Counted from the stretch's first letter, positions 1 through 5,698 are shown. The stretch is 7,324 nucleotides of DNA from Planctomycetota bacterium (GCA_030623665.1 JAUXLO010000089.1:1-7324), one strand, 5' to 3'. Notes: a model not told the origin generated them from the sequence alone. Program-made: numbers and translations.

Positions 1-422
1 AGATGGAGATAGGGATTGCAGACAAGAAACCGGAATTTACCCAGGGTAAGGACATACCGGGCCCCATAGCGATTGCCGTAACCTCTGAACCGGTGGACAC
101 AGCAGCCCGGGCCGCAGTCGCCCACGGCTCCATGCCCAAAGAGTCAGACTTAAAGGGGCCGTGCCTGGCCGTCTTTGGGGACGTTGACTTTGTCGCTAAC
201 GAGTATACCGGAAATCCGGGTAACCATGACATATTCCTAAATTCTATAAACTGGCTTACCAAGAAAGAGACCAAGCTGGGCATCTCTGCCAAGCGGCCCG
301 ATATAAGACGCGCAATCATAGCCCCGGAACAGATGAAACTCATATACTGGCTCTCTGTGGCCGTTCTTCCCGGCCTGGGCCTGGTGGCCGGCGTATTTGT
401 GTGGTGGAAGCGAAGGAGGTAA
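1..422 (+). CDS. GldG-like ABC-transporter accessory protein (C-terminal part, 5' end outside window)
   Basis: The frame is open from the left edge to a TAA at 420-422, giving the last ~139 residues of a longer protein; the ATG at position 3 is probably internal. The visible part matches the end of GldG/ABC_transp_aux proteins (extracytoplasmic partners of ABC-2 type transporters). Numbering from that ATG, it has a GPIAIAV strand (20-26), an AVFGDVDFVAN segment (56-66) like the family's VxGDSDFxxN motif, then GNHDIFLNSINWL (73-85). One transmembrane helix follows at about 113-134 and the chain ends in WWKRRR, placing the C-terminus in the cytoplasm. Known context: GldG proteins usually follow an ABC ATPase and an ABC-2 permease, which would lie upstream, and are often followed by a DUF4340 gene, as here. 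The transported substrate is not known. It is not clearly a gliding-motility gene, since the family is much wider than gliding bacteria. Confidence 0.85.
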   Translation, partial: MEIGIADKKPEFTQGKDIPGPIAIAVTSEPVDTAARAAVAHGSMPKESDLKGPCLAVFGDVDFVANEYTGNPGNHDIFLNSINWLTKKETKLGISAKRPDIRRAIIAPEQMKLIYWLSVAVLPGLGLVAGVFVWWKRRR

Positions 423-427
423 CGGAG
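413..427 (+). promoter_or_regulatory. Tandem Shine-Dalgarno sites for the DUF4340 gene
   Basis: AAGGAGGT at 413-420 is a full anti-SD match lying inside the last codons of the GldG-like gene, 12 nt before the ATG at 433. A second GGAG at 424-427 stands 5 nt before the same ATG. Together they favour the start at 433 over the in-frame TTG at 397, which would begin upstream of these sites. They also suggest translational coupling to the preceding gene. Confidence 0.7.
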
Positions 428-432
428 ATAAG

Positions 433-2856
433 ATGAGGCTGAAGACCACCCTTGTACTCCTGGGCGTAGTCGCTGCGCTGGCACTGTATATTCAATTCTA
501 CGAGAAGAAGCAGCTCTCTACCGATGAACAGAGACTCCAGGCCAAGAAGGTGTTCATCGGGTTCAAGCCCGACATGGTCAAGAAATTCGAGATCAAGAGG
601 GAAGACGGATTGGTGGTTCTGGAGAGGCTGGACCAGGGGCGCTGGGCCATGAAAAAACCCTTAGAGCTGAAGGCCGACCACTCAGAGGTCAACAGCATCC
701 TTACCGAACTGGAGTTTCTTGCAAAGATAGGGACCATTGAGGCCGAGAAGGGAAAGACCCTTGACCTCGCAAGTTATGGACTTGAGAAACCAAGGGTTGT
801 GGCCTCTTATTGGACGAGCCCTGCGGACAAGCATACTTTCTTTGTGGGTGGAACGAGGGCAGGTGGTAGCGATGTCTACACGAGACTTGAAGATTCGAAG
901 GAAATATACATGGTCTCAGGGGCACTCCTGGAGAAGCTGACCAAAACACTGAGCGAACTGCGCAGCAAAGACGTACTGGACATAGACCCTAACGCGATAG
1001 ACAGGGTTGAGCTGAAATATGCCTCTGGCGAGGTAATAGAGTGTGCCAAGAGCGGTGCGAACTGGAGGGTCGTGCAGCCCGTCTCCGACAGGGGTGACAA
1101 CGAAAAGATAATACAGCTTGTTTATAATCTTAATGCACTTGTAATAGACAAGGACGATTTTATAACGGATGAGCCGAAGGACCTCTCCATATTCGGCCTG
1201 GACAACCCCCAAATTACCGCCACGACTTACCAGAAAGGCGTATCACAAGGGGTGCTGCTGGGGCATACCCGTGACAATAAAGTCTACGCAAAGTGCCAGG
1301 AGGGTTCTGCTGTATTCTTCCTCAAGGATATGACCGTAGAGCTTTTTAAGAAGAATCCCAACGAACTCAGGGCCAAAAAACTCGGAACAATAGACCCTCT
1401 TTACGTCACAAACTGTGAGATAAAGACCAAGGACCAGACGATAAAGATTGAGAAGACTGCGCAGTACGATTACATGATTACCGAGCCGGTGAATGTGCTT
1501 GCCGACAGAGACGCCTTTAAGGGCTTCCTGGATACAATAAGGCAGATGGAGATACAGAACTTCGTAGACGATAAGCCGACAGATCTTAGCACCTACGGGC
1601 TTAAGGAGCCTGCCGCAGAGATAACCATTACTATCAAGGATAAGGAGCCTGTTAAACTGCAGGTGGGCAACAAGGATAAGAGAGGCGCCCTGTGTTATGT
1701 GAAGAGAACGGGTGAGGACCCCGTATTCTCCGTAAAAGCCGATAAGTTTTATGGGCCGGTGACTAAGGGATACCTGGCCTTTCGTGACAGGCTGATGCTG
1801 GAGTTTAACAGGGACACGGCCAGAAAATTGGTGGTGGCTGGAAAGGACCGACACTTTGCAGTCTCACAGACACCGGGACCGGCCGAGAAATGGATGCTGA
1901 ATGAGCCGGTTGAGATAGAATCGGACGAGGAGCTGATAAATAACGTCATTTGGTCGCTTTCCTTCCTGAAGGCGGAAACTATCGAGGCAGATTCACCGAA
2001 GGACCTTGCACCATACGGGCTGGATAACCCAAGAATAAGGGCCACGATTACCTACGAAGAAGAGGTGTACCTGGACGAAGAACCAGAGGAGGGATCAGAG
2101 GGGGAGTCATCGGAACTCTTCTTGTCTGAAAAAGGTGCTGAAGAGGAGATTGTACCGGTCAGCAAGACGATTCTTATAGGCAACAAGGTAAAAGAGGGTC
2201 AGAATGTAGACTCATACGCCATGCTGGAGGGCGGCAGTCTTGTTTTTCACATGAGCTGGACCGACGTAAGGTACCTGGAAGGGGATTTCGCCTCCAAAGT
2301 AGTTGCACGGTTTGACTCTAATACCGTAAACAAGGTGCACTTGAATTATCCGGAAAAAGAGATGCTTTACGAAAAGAAGGCCGAGACATGGGAGATGCTC
2401 AAGCCGGAAAAGAAGGAGGTGGTCAGCAAGGAGGTTGACTCTATCCTGTACAGCTTGAAGAACCTGAAGGCCGACTCTATCGTAGAGTACAGGTCAACAG
2501 ACCTTGCCAAATATGGCCTGGATAAGTCCCAGGTGACAATTACGCTGAATGATGACAAAGGCGAAAAGGTAATAATGATGAGCCAGCCCGCCGATGGAAA
2601 GCCTTATTTCACAAAGGCGAGCGACTCCGACTTTATCTTTATAGTAAGCTATGTAAACGTCATGAAGCTGATAAAGGGACAGGCCATTGTGGACCTCAAG
2701 CCACCCATGCCGTCCATGGGTGACAGTTATGGCGGCGGTCACGGCGGTAGTTATGGCGGCGGCCATGGTGGTAGCTATGGCGGTGGCCACGGTGGCAGCT
2801 ATGGTGGCGGTCATGGAGATTACAAACCTGCACCAAAGGGTGGGCATGGCTATTGA
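433..2856 (+). CDS. DUF4340 multi-module membrane-anchored protein with Gly/His-rich tail
   Basis: An 807-residue protein of unknown biochemical role. Residues 4-21 form one hydrophobic helix after MRLK, so it is probably a signal anchor with the rest outside the cytoplasmic membrane. The body is built from about five tandem DUF4340-like modules (roughly 46-178, 186-315, 322-452, 460-620, 628-750). Each opens with beta-type sequence, has a W/Y-x-(x)-P-type turn, and reaches a D-L-x-x-Y/F-G-L signature at 111, 250, 384, 524 and 690. Module four carries an acidic insert (about 541-573). The tail 764-807 is four 8-residue GGSYGGGH-type repeats, then a short Lys/Pro/Gly/His end. The start at 433 is chosen for its two SD sites. 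Known context: DUF4340 proteins commonly sit beside GldG-type ABC-transporter genes, and the 10-nt gap here suggests one operon. Inference: an extracytoplasmic partner of that transporter, perhaps a substrate-binding scaffold. The family call is firm; the function is open. Confidence 0.9.
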   Translation: MRLKTTLVLLGVVAALALYIQFYEKKQLSTDEQRLQAKKVFIGFKPDMVKKFEIKREDGLVVLERLDQGRWAMKKPLELKADHSEVNSILTELEFLAKIGTIEAEKGKTLDLASYGLEKPRVVASYWTSPADKHTFFVGGTRAGGSDVYTRLEDSKEIYMVSGALLEKLTKTLSELRSKDVLDIDPNAIDRVELKYASGEVIECAKSGANWRVVQPVSDRGDNEKIIQLVYNLNALVIDKDDFITDEPKDLSIFGLDNPQITATTYQKGVSQGVLLGHTRDNKVYAKCQEGSAVFFLKDMTVELFKKNPNELRAKKLGTIDPLYVTNCEIKTKDQTIKIEKTAQYDYMITEPVNVLADRDAFKGFLDTIRQMEIQNFVDDKPTDLSTYGLKEPAAEITITIKDKEPVKLQVGNKDKRGALCYVKRTGEDPVFSVKADKFYGPVTKGYLAFRDRLMLEFNRDTARKLVVAGKDRHFAVSQTPGPAEKWMLNEPVEIESDEELINNVIWSLSFLKAETIEADSPKDLAPYGLDNPRIRATITYEEEVYLDEEPEEGSEGESSELFLSEKGAEEEIVPVSKTILIGNKVKEGQNVDSYAMLEGGSLVFHMSWTDVRYLEGDFASKVVARFDSNTVNKVHLNYPEKEMLYEKKAETWEMLKPEKKEVVSKEVDSILYSLKNLKADSIVEYRSTDLAKYGLDKSQVTITLNDDKGEKVIMMSQPADGKPYFTKASDSDFIFIVSYVNVMKLIKGQAIVDLKPPMPSMGDSYGGGHGGSYGGGHGGSYGGGHGGSYGGGHGDYKPAPKGGHGY
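2722..2817 (+). repeat. Four in-frame 24-bp repeats encoding GGSYGGGH-type units
   Basis: Four contiguous 24-bp units at 2722-2745, 2746-2769, 2770-2793 and 2794-2817 each encode (D/G)(G/S)-S-Y-G-G-G-H-type octapeptides (residues 764-795 of the DUF4340 protein). The first unit starts with Asp instead of Gly. Apart from that, unit-to-unit differences fall at third codon positions (AGT/AGC, GGC/GGT/GGA, CAC/CAT). The protein repeat is therefore kept while the DNA has drifted, which argues against a very recent slippage expansion. Confidence 0.95.
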
Positions 2857-2895
2857 TGTGACCCTTACCACCAACTTGAAAGTTATTTTATATAC

Positions 2896-2937
2896 GGGTC
2901 TTGTAGGGTGGCTGATCATCCCCACAAGACCCTTTTT
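2896..2937 (+). terminator. Rho-independent terminator after the DUF4340 gene
   Basis: The arm at 2896-2908 (GGGTCTTGTAGGG) pairs with 2920-2932 (CCCCACAAGACCC) over 13 positions with a single A/C mismatch. The loop is 11 nt and five T follow at 2933-2937. It lies 40 bp after the DUF4340 stop and before htrA, so it ends the GldG-like/DUF4340 unit and separates it from the protease gene. Confidence 0.9.
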
Positions 2938-2984
2938 GTTGAATTCCTTAACAGCCAGAAGTGCAATAAAGAATTGATTCATTA

Positions 2985-4397
2985 ATGAAAACGTTTATCC
3001 TTGCTGCATTTGTCATCATCTTGTTTGCGACTGTAGTTATTAATCTACCTACCGGCTCCAGGCGGAATGAGGGGGCAGAACGGGAAGGACCCACATTTGA
3101 GAGGAGGAATGCTGTAGTCATTGCGGTGGAGAAGGCGGGCCCCGCCGTGGCAAACATAAGCACTGAGCGCATGGTGACAGTGGGGCGTGTTGGCCCGTCT
3201 TTTATGGATAGGGATGAATTCTTCGAAAACTTCTTCAAGGATTTCTTCGGGGCGTACGAGAAGAAGAAGGTGGAGACGCCTCTGGGCTCCGGGGTCATCA
3301 TAGACCCTGAGGGTTATATAGTGACCAACGAGCATGTAATCAGCAGGGCGACGAAGATAATTGTTACCCTGTCAGATGGTTCCACCTACGACGCCGAGTT
3401 GATCAGCTCTGACCACGCAAGCGACCTGGCCGTATTGAAGGTAGACTCCACAGAACCGTTTCCATATGTAAAGATGGGCACGTCTGAAGACCTTATGATA
3501 GGAGAATCTGTGGTTGCACTGGGCAACCCGTTTGGGTTCAAGAACTCGGTGACGATAGGTGTTGTTAGTGCCACAGACAGGAGCCTTACCTTTCCGGGCA
3601 CCTCCGGCGAGGTAAAGTACGAGGGGCTTATCCAGACAGATGCCCTGATAAACCCCGGCAATAGCGGTGGCCCCTTGGTGAACATAAACGGTGAGCTTAT
3701 CGGTATAAACGCAGCCATAATTGGTGCGGCACAGGGAATCGGGTTTGCAATACCGGTGGACAAGGTCAGGAAAACCCTGATAAAACTCTTTGACTTCCAG
3801 CGGATAAACAGGGTCTGGTTGGGGGCTGCGGTGGAAGAACTGCCAAAGGCCCAGCAGGGTGTCAGGATTAGTGCAATAGAGCAGGACAGCCCGGCAGACG
3901 AGGCGGGTCTTCGTGAGGACGACATAGTGCTCGAGATTGATGGAAGGGCGGTCGTTGAAGTGCTTGAGTTTGAAAAGTATTTGCTGAAGAAGGAGGCGGG
4001 GGATAGGCTGGATATAGTGGTGGAGAGAGGTGGCAGGCAGAGGGGTTTTTCTCTTGAACTGGGTGACGTCCCTGTACCTTCGGCTGAGGAGCTGGCGCGA
4101 GCCAGACTGGGTGTCGACGTCCAGGAACTGACCCCTGAGATAGCCGAGCACCTTGGTCTCTGGTGGGTCAAGGGCGGTGTTTTGATAACCGACGTGGAGG
4201 GTGCTGGTCCGGCGGGGAGGATTGGCATTAAGCCAGACTATGTTATAAGAAGTCTGGGAGAATACAAGGTATCAAGCCTCGAGCAGTTGGCCCTTCTCCT
4301 CGAAAAGGTGGAGTCAGGCCAGATTATAGATATGGGCCTTGCCTGGGCCGACGGGTTTGGGGCACGACAGGGCTATGTCCGCCTGAGGGTCAGGTAG
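2985..4397 (+). CDS. htrA: HtrA/Deg-family periplasmic serine protease, membrane-anchored, two PDZ domains
   Basis: A complete 470-residue protein, close to the usual length of DegP/DegQ (about 455-475). These ATP-independent proteases degrade or refold misfolded envelope proteins. Residues 4-21 are a hydrophobic helix with no clear signal-peptidase site, so it is probably anchored as in DegS. The trypsin-like domain spans about 43-265, with the triad visible as His117 (TNEHV), Asp147 (SDLAVLK) and Ser227 (GNSGGP). Its phenylalanine-rich LA loop lies at about 75-92. PDZ1 covers about 277-357, with a WLGA carboxylate-binding start, and PDZ2 covers about 374-469. Upstream in-frame sequence meets TAA at 2967, and ATG 2985 is the first start that precedes the anchor; it has no convincing Shine-Dalgarno. 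The strong terminator upstream implies its own promoter, which I could not identify with confidence. It converges on the repressor gene with a 4-nt gap. The family assignment is very secure; the choice between DegP, DegQ and DegS roles is not. Confidence 0.97.
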   Translation: MKTFILAAFVIILFATVVINLPTGSRRNEGAEREGPTFERRNAVVIAVEKAGPAVANISTERMVTVGRVGPSFMDRDEFFENFFKDFFGAYEKKKVETPLGSGVIIDPEGYIVTNEHVISRATKIIVTLSDGSTYDAELISSDHASDLAVLKVDSTEPFPYVKMGTSEDLMIGESVVALGNPFGFKNSVTIGVVSATDRSLTFPGTSGEVKYEGLIQTDALINPGNSGGPLVNINGELIGINAAIIGAAQGIGFAIPVDKVRKTLIKLFDFQRINRVWLGAAVEELPKAQQGVRISAIEQDSPADEAGLREDDIVLEIDGRAVVEVLEFEKYLLKKEAGDRLDIVVERGGRQRGFSLELGDVPVPSAEELARARLGVDVQELTPEIAEHLGLWWVKGGVLITDVEGAGPAGRIGIKPDYVIRSLGEYKVSSLEQLALLLEKVESGQIIDMGLAWADGFGARQGYVRLRVR

Positions 4398-4401
4398 TTA
4401 A

Positions 4402-5124
4402 CTATTCGCGGAGATAGTAAACCCATTCCACCCTGCCGATTATGGGGTTAGTGGCGTCACTCTTAATGCGAATGGGTTTAGTGGTGCCAGGGTAACTATC
4501 TGCCTCGAGGACAAGGTAGGTCTTGCTGGCGCGAAGGCGGCGTATAAGGGGTACGGGCCTTGCCCTGACGGCACAAAGCCTGCCTTTAAGACGCGAAGGC
4601 GCCGTAACTGAGGAATCCACAGCCACGATGCTTCCTGCTGGTATTGTAGGTTCCATGCATTTATCACGGACCCTGTAACAGAAGGTAGTCTCCGGTCTCT
4701 TAACACGTCTGTGGGGCACTACACAGTACTCCTTTGGGGTGTATCCGGTTATGTCGGCGGCCTTCCCGGACAGTGTGGCCAGCTTTGTGCTGTTCAGCAG
4801 CGGCACCGCAACAAAGTCATGCCTTCTCCTGCCAAATTTGCCTGCCCTCTCCTGGAGGTCTCTTGGGGTGACAACTTCCACCTTGTCAAGCCAACGTTTA
4901 CCCCGTCTTTCACCGTATCGATACGCATCTCCCGCTAGAAGCCAATCGGCCGATACGTTGAATATCTGAGATATCCGTTCAACGACCCTGATTGACGGGG
5001 TGGTCCTGCCCCGAAGGATGTCGTTCATATACCCGGGGGTAAAACCCAGTGCCCTGGAGAAATTCTTCTGCGATAAGGATTTCTCTCGGATAATCTCTTC
5101 TATTCTTTGCGCAATCTCAGTCAT
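4402..5124 (-). CDS. XRE/CI-type repressor with S24 (LexA-like) C-terminal domain
   Basis: 240 residues. The N-terminal Cro/CI-type helix-turn-helix spans about 4-64 (SQKNFSRALGF, GYMNDILRGRTTPS, then VSADWLLAG). A basic linker rich in Arg/Lys covers about 68-102, and an S24/LexA-like domain about 104-238. In S24 proteins the nucleophile lies in a G-x-S-M-x-P motif and the general-base Lys in a v-x-K-R-L strand. Here these read RDKCMEP (Cys156) and LIRRL (Arg195), so the Ser/Lys dyad is absent. LexA-like self-cleavage is therefore doubtful, although an Ala94-Gly95 pair does sit in the linker. The domain may serve only for dimerisation or ligand sensing. The start at 5124 fits the HTH, but the ribosome-binding site is weak. 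Upstream lie a good promoter and palindromes, suggesting autoregulation. It resembles phage-type repressors, yet no phage genes are nearby. The regulon is unknown; the divergent c-di-GMP gene is a candidate target. Confidence 0.93.
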   Translation of the reverse strand: MTEIAQRIEEIIREKSLSQKNFSRALGFTPGYMNDILRGRTTPSIRVVERISQIFNVSADWLLAGDAYRYGERRGKRWLDKVEVVTPRDLQERAGKFGRRRHDFVAVPLLNSTKLATLSGKAADITGYTPKEYCVVPHRRVKRPETTFCYRVRDKCMEPTIPAGSIVAVDSSVTAPSRLKGRLCAVRARPVPLIRRLRASKTYLVLEADSYPGTTKPIRIKSDATNPIIGRVEWVYYLRE

Positions 5125-5174
5125 AAAGTGCTCAGTGAATTGGGTGCTTAATCTCGGCGGTTATCTTGTGGTAT

Positions 5175-5186
5175 CGCAGAACTGCG
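5175..5186. repeat. Short inverted repeat in the repressor leader
   Basis: CGCAG-AA-CTGCG, a perfect pair of 5-bp arms with a 2-bp centre, lies between the repressor promoter and its start codon. It shares an AGAAC core with the palindrome at 5198-5213, centred about 24 bp away. It could be a second operator or an RNA hairpin in the ~90-nt leader; the two cannot be told apart here. Confidence 0.4.
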
Positions 5187-5197
5187 TCTCCATATAT

Positions 5198-5213
5198 ACC
5201 TGAGAACAGGTTC
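5198..5213. promoter_or_regulatory. Candidate operator (overlapping palindromes) for the XRE/S24 repressor
   Basis: Two inverted repeats overlap: ACCTG-N4-CAGGT at 5198-5211 and GAAC-AG-GTTC at 5204-5213. The site covers roughly +4 to +20 of the predicted repressor transcript, a position where a bound protein would block initiation. Autorepression is typical for Cro/CI-type genes. The GAAC/GTTC arms recall LexA boxes of some bacteria, but the spacing (2 bp rather than 4) differs. Binding is inferred. Confidence 0.45.
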
Positions 5214-5223
5214 CAAGGACAAT

Positions 5224-5251
5224 AGTATAAACGGAGTGCAGAAGCTGTCAA
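5224..5251 (-). promoter_or_regulatory. Sigma-70-type promoter of the XRE/S24 repressor
   Basis: On the minus strand a perfect TTGACA (-35; plus coordinates 5246-5251) is followed by a 16-bp spacer and TATACT (-10; 5224-5229, five of six consensus bases). Transcription would start near 5217 and leave a leader of about 90 nt before the ATG at 5124. This is the best promoter match in the window. Confidence 0.75.
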
Positions 5252-5267
5252 GCATTAGATTGCCGGG

Positions 5268-5294
5268 AGGCCGTCATCGCTCATAAGACGGCCT
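5268..5294. repeat. Perfect 8-bp hairpin, possible weak terminator
   Basis: AGGCCGTC (5268-5275) and GACGGCCT (5287-5294) form a perfect GC-rich 8-bp stem with an 11-nt loop. On the plus strand only TT A follows, so the U-tract needed for a good intrinsic terminator is poor; on the minus strand it is absent. It could end plus-strand transcripts arriving from htrA, or be part of a structured RNA. Confidence 0.4.
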
Positions 5295-5372
5295 TTACGG
5301 TCGTTGTCTAGCTAAAATGAGTTTTGTGCAGGGGTAGGTCCGTCTGAGGCGTGATATGGGGTCGATGGCCTG

Positions 5373-5402
5373 GGCCTGATAAATCAGGTCGTGCCTGAGG
5401 CA
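5373..5402. repeat. Two adjacent small hairpins
   Basis: GGCCTGAT-AA-ATCAGGTC at 5373-5390 forms an 8-bp arm pair with one G-T wobble and a 2-base centre. Immediately after it, TGCC-TGA-GGCA at 5392-5402 forms a 4-bp stem with a 3-nt loop. The first reads equally well as a DNA operator (core CCTGATAAATCAGG). No gene overlaps them. Confidence 0.4.
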
Positions 5403-5419
5403 GATTGGCCTATGGCGAA

Positions 5420-5461
5420 CAGCTACGATTAGTGTTACGGTCTGATTGTAATCTGTAGCTG
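5420..5461. repeat. Long stem-loop (12 bp with one bulge) in the divergent intergenic region
   Basis: CAGCTACGATTA at 5420-5431 pairs with TAATC-T-GTAGCTG at 5449-5461. That gives 7 bp plus 5 bp with a single bulged T at 5454 and a 17-nt loop. It is the longest inverted repeat in the intergenic region. No T-tract follows, so it is not a simple terminator. Confidence 0.5.
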
Positions 5462-5550
5462 CCACATTTATTTATGGGGCTTGGTAGACAATGACCTTCT
5501 CGCCCACTGTGTAGTCGTCGACCCTGCCCGGTAAAAGAGGTCAGATATCG

Positions 5551-5564
5551 TGTCGAATGCGACA
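5551..5564. repeat. Inverted repeat upstream of the c-di-GMP gene promoter
   Basis: TGTCG-AATG-CGACA is a perfect 5-bp inverted repeat with a 4-bp centre. It ends 42 bp before the -35 box of the promoter driving the multidomain signalling gene, a spacing usable by an activator or repressor. No family could be named from the site. Confidence 0.35.
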
Positions 5565-5606
5565 TATTACCCGTGTCTTTATAAGTAAACTACGTAAAGA
5601 TTGCCC

Positions 5607-5634
5607 TTGACATTCTTGGGGTTGGAGATATATG
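5607..5634 (+). promoter_or_regulatory. Sigma-70-type promoter for the REC-REC-GGDEF-HD-GYP gene
   Basis: A perfect TTGACA at 5607-5612 is followed after 16 bp by TATATG at 5629-5634. An alternative -10, TATGTA at 5631-5636, has an 18-bp spacer. The start would fall near 5641, giving a leader of about 58 nt before the ATG at 5699. Confidence 0.6.
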
Positions 5635-5684
5635 TAACGATTTCTTCTACGGCGGCTTGCTTCTGCAACAACCTCCATTTTTTC

Positions 5685-5690
5685 AAAGGT
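5685..5690 (+). promoter_or_regulatory. Ribosome binding site of the c-di-GMP gene
   Basis: AAAGGT lies 8 nt before the ATG at 5699. The in-frame TAA at 5690-5692 excludes any earlier start, so this site fixes the start at 5699. Confidence 0.65.
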
Positions 5691-5698
5691 AAACTGAT

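Larger units (their letters stand above)
5472..5665 (-). pseudogene. Possible decayed coding fragment (tentative)
   Basis: Reading the minus strand, one frame gives a protein-like run from 5665 to 5582 (containing AVEEIVTYISNPKNVKGN), then TAA at 5581-5579 and TAA at 5569-5567. The same frame then gives YVAFDTISDLFYRAG (5566-5522). A one-base frame change near 5521-5524 leads into RVDDYTVGEKVIVYQAP and a TAA at 5474-5472. The three blocks lie in order and look more protein-like than random translation. That pattern fits a gene broken by two stops and a frameshift. I do not recognise the family. The segment overlaps the promoter at 5607-5634, and chance is a real alternative. Confidence 0.22.
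5125..5698. other. Divergent intergenic region without an intact gene
   Basis: This 574-bp stretch separates the repressor (leftward) from the c-di-GMP gene (rightward). Its left part (5175-5251) holds the repressor promoter and palindromes. The middle (5268-5461) holds a cluster of hairpins and only very short reading frames. The right part (5472-5698) holds a possible decayed coding fragment, an inverted repeat, a promoter and a ribosome binding site. I found no tRNA-like arm, CRISPR array or insertion-sequence end. Confidence 0.7.

Noticed and set aside
397..432. TTG at 397 as the start of the DUF4340 protein
   Set aside because: It would add 12 residues ahead of the signal anchor and lies upstream of both SD sites; ATG 433 fits better.
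1243..1854. 203-codon minus-strand reading frame inside the DUF4340 gene
   Set aside because: It is antisense to modules two to four of a well-supported protein, with low-quality sequence and no motif.
2939..2967. Weak promoter-like TTGAAT-N17-TGCAAT before htrA
   Set aside because: Each box matches only four of six consensus bases, and the start would leave a leader of only about 10 nt without a ribosome binding site. Too weak to annotate.
2687..2977. Alternative-frame plus-strand reading frame over the Gly/His repeat and terminator
   Set aside because: It is the Ala/Val/Met-rich shadow of the repeat and runs through the terminator, with no independent coding signal.
3372..4228. Two long overlapping minus-strand reading frames (259 and 280 codons) inside htrA
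   Set aside because: They lie wholly antisense to a clear protease gene with an intact triad. Their translations show no recognisable domain, and long antisense frames are common opposite biased coding sequence.
5128..5150. Direct repeat GTGCTCA/GTGCTTA, 16 bp apart, just upstream of the repressor start
   Set aside because: Seven-base imperfect direct repeats are expected by chance, and they lie far downstream of the predicted promoter.
4402..5698. Prophage remnant
   Set aside because: A CI-like repressor alone suggested this, but there is no integrase, structural gene, attachment-site duplication or other phage gene in the window.
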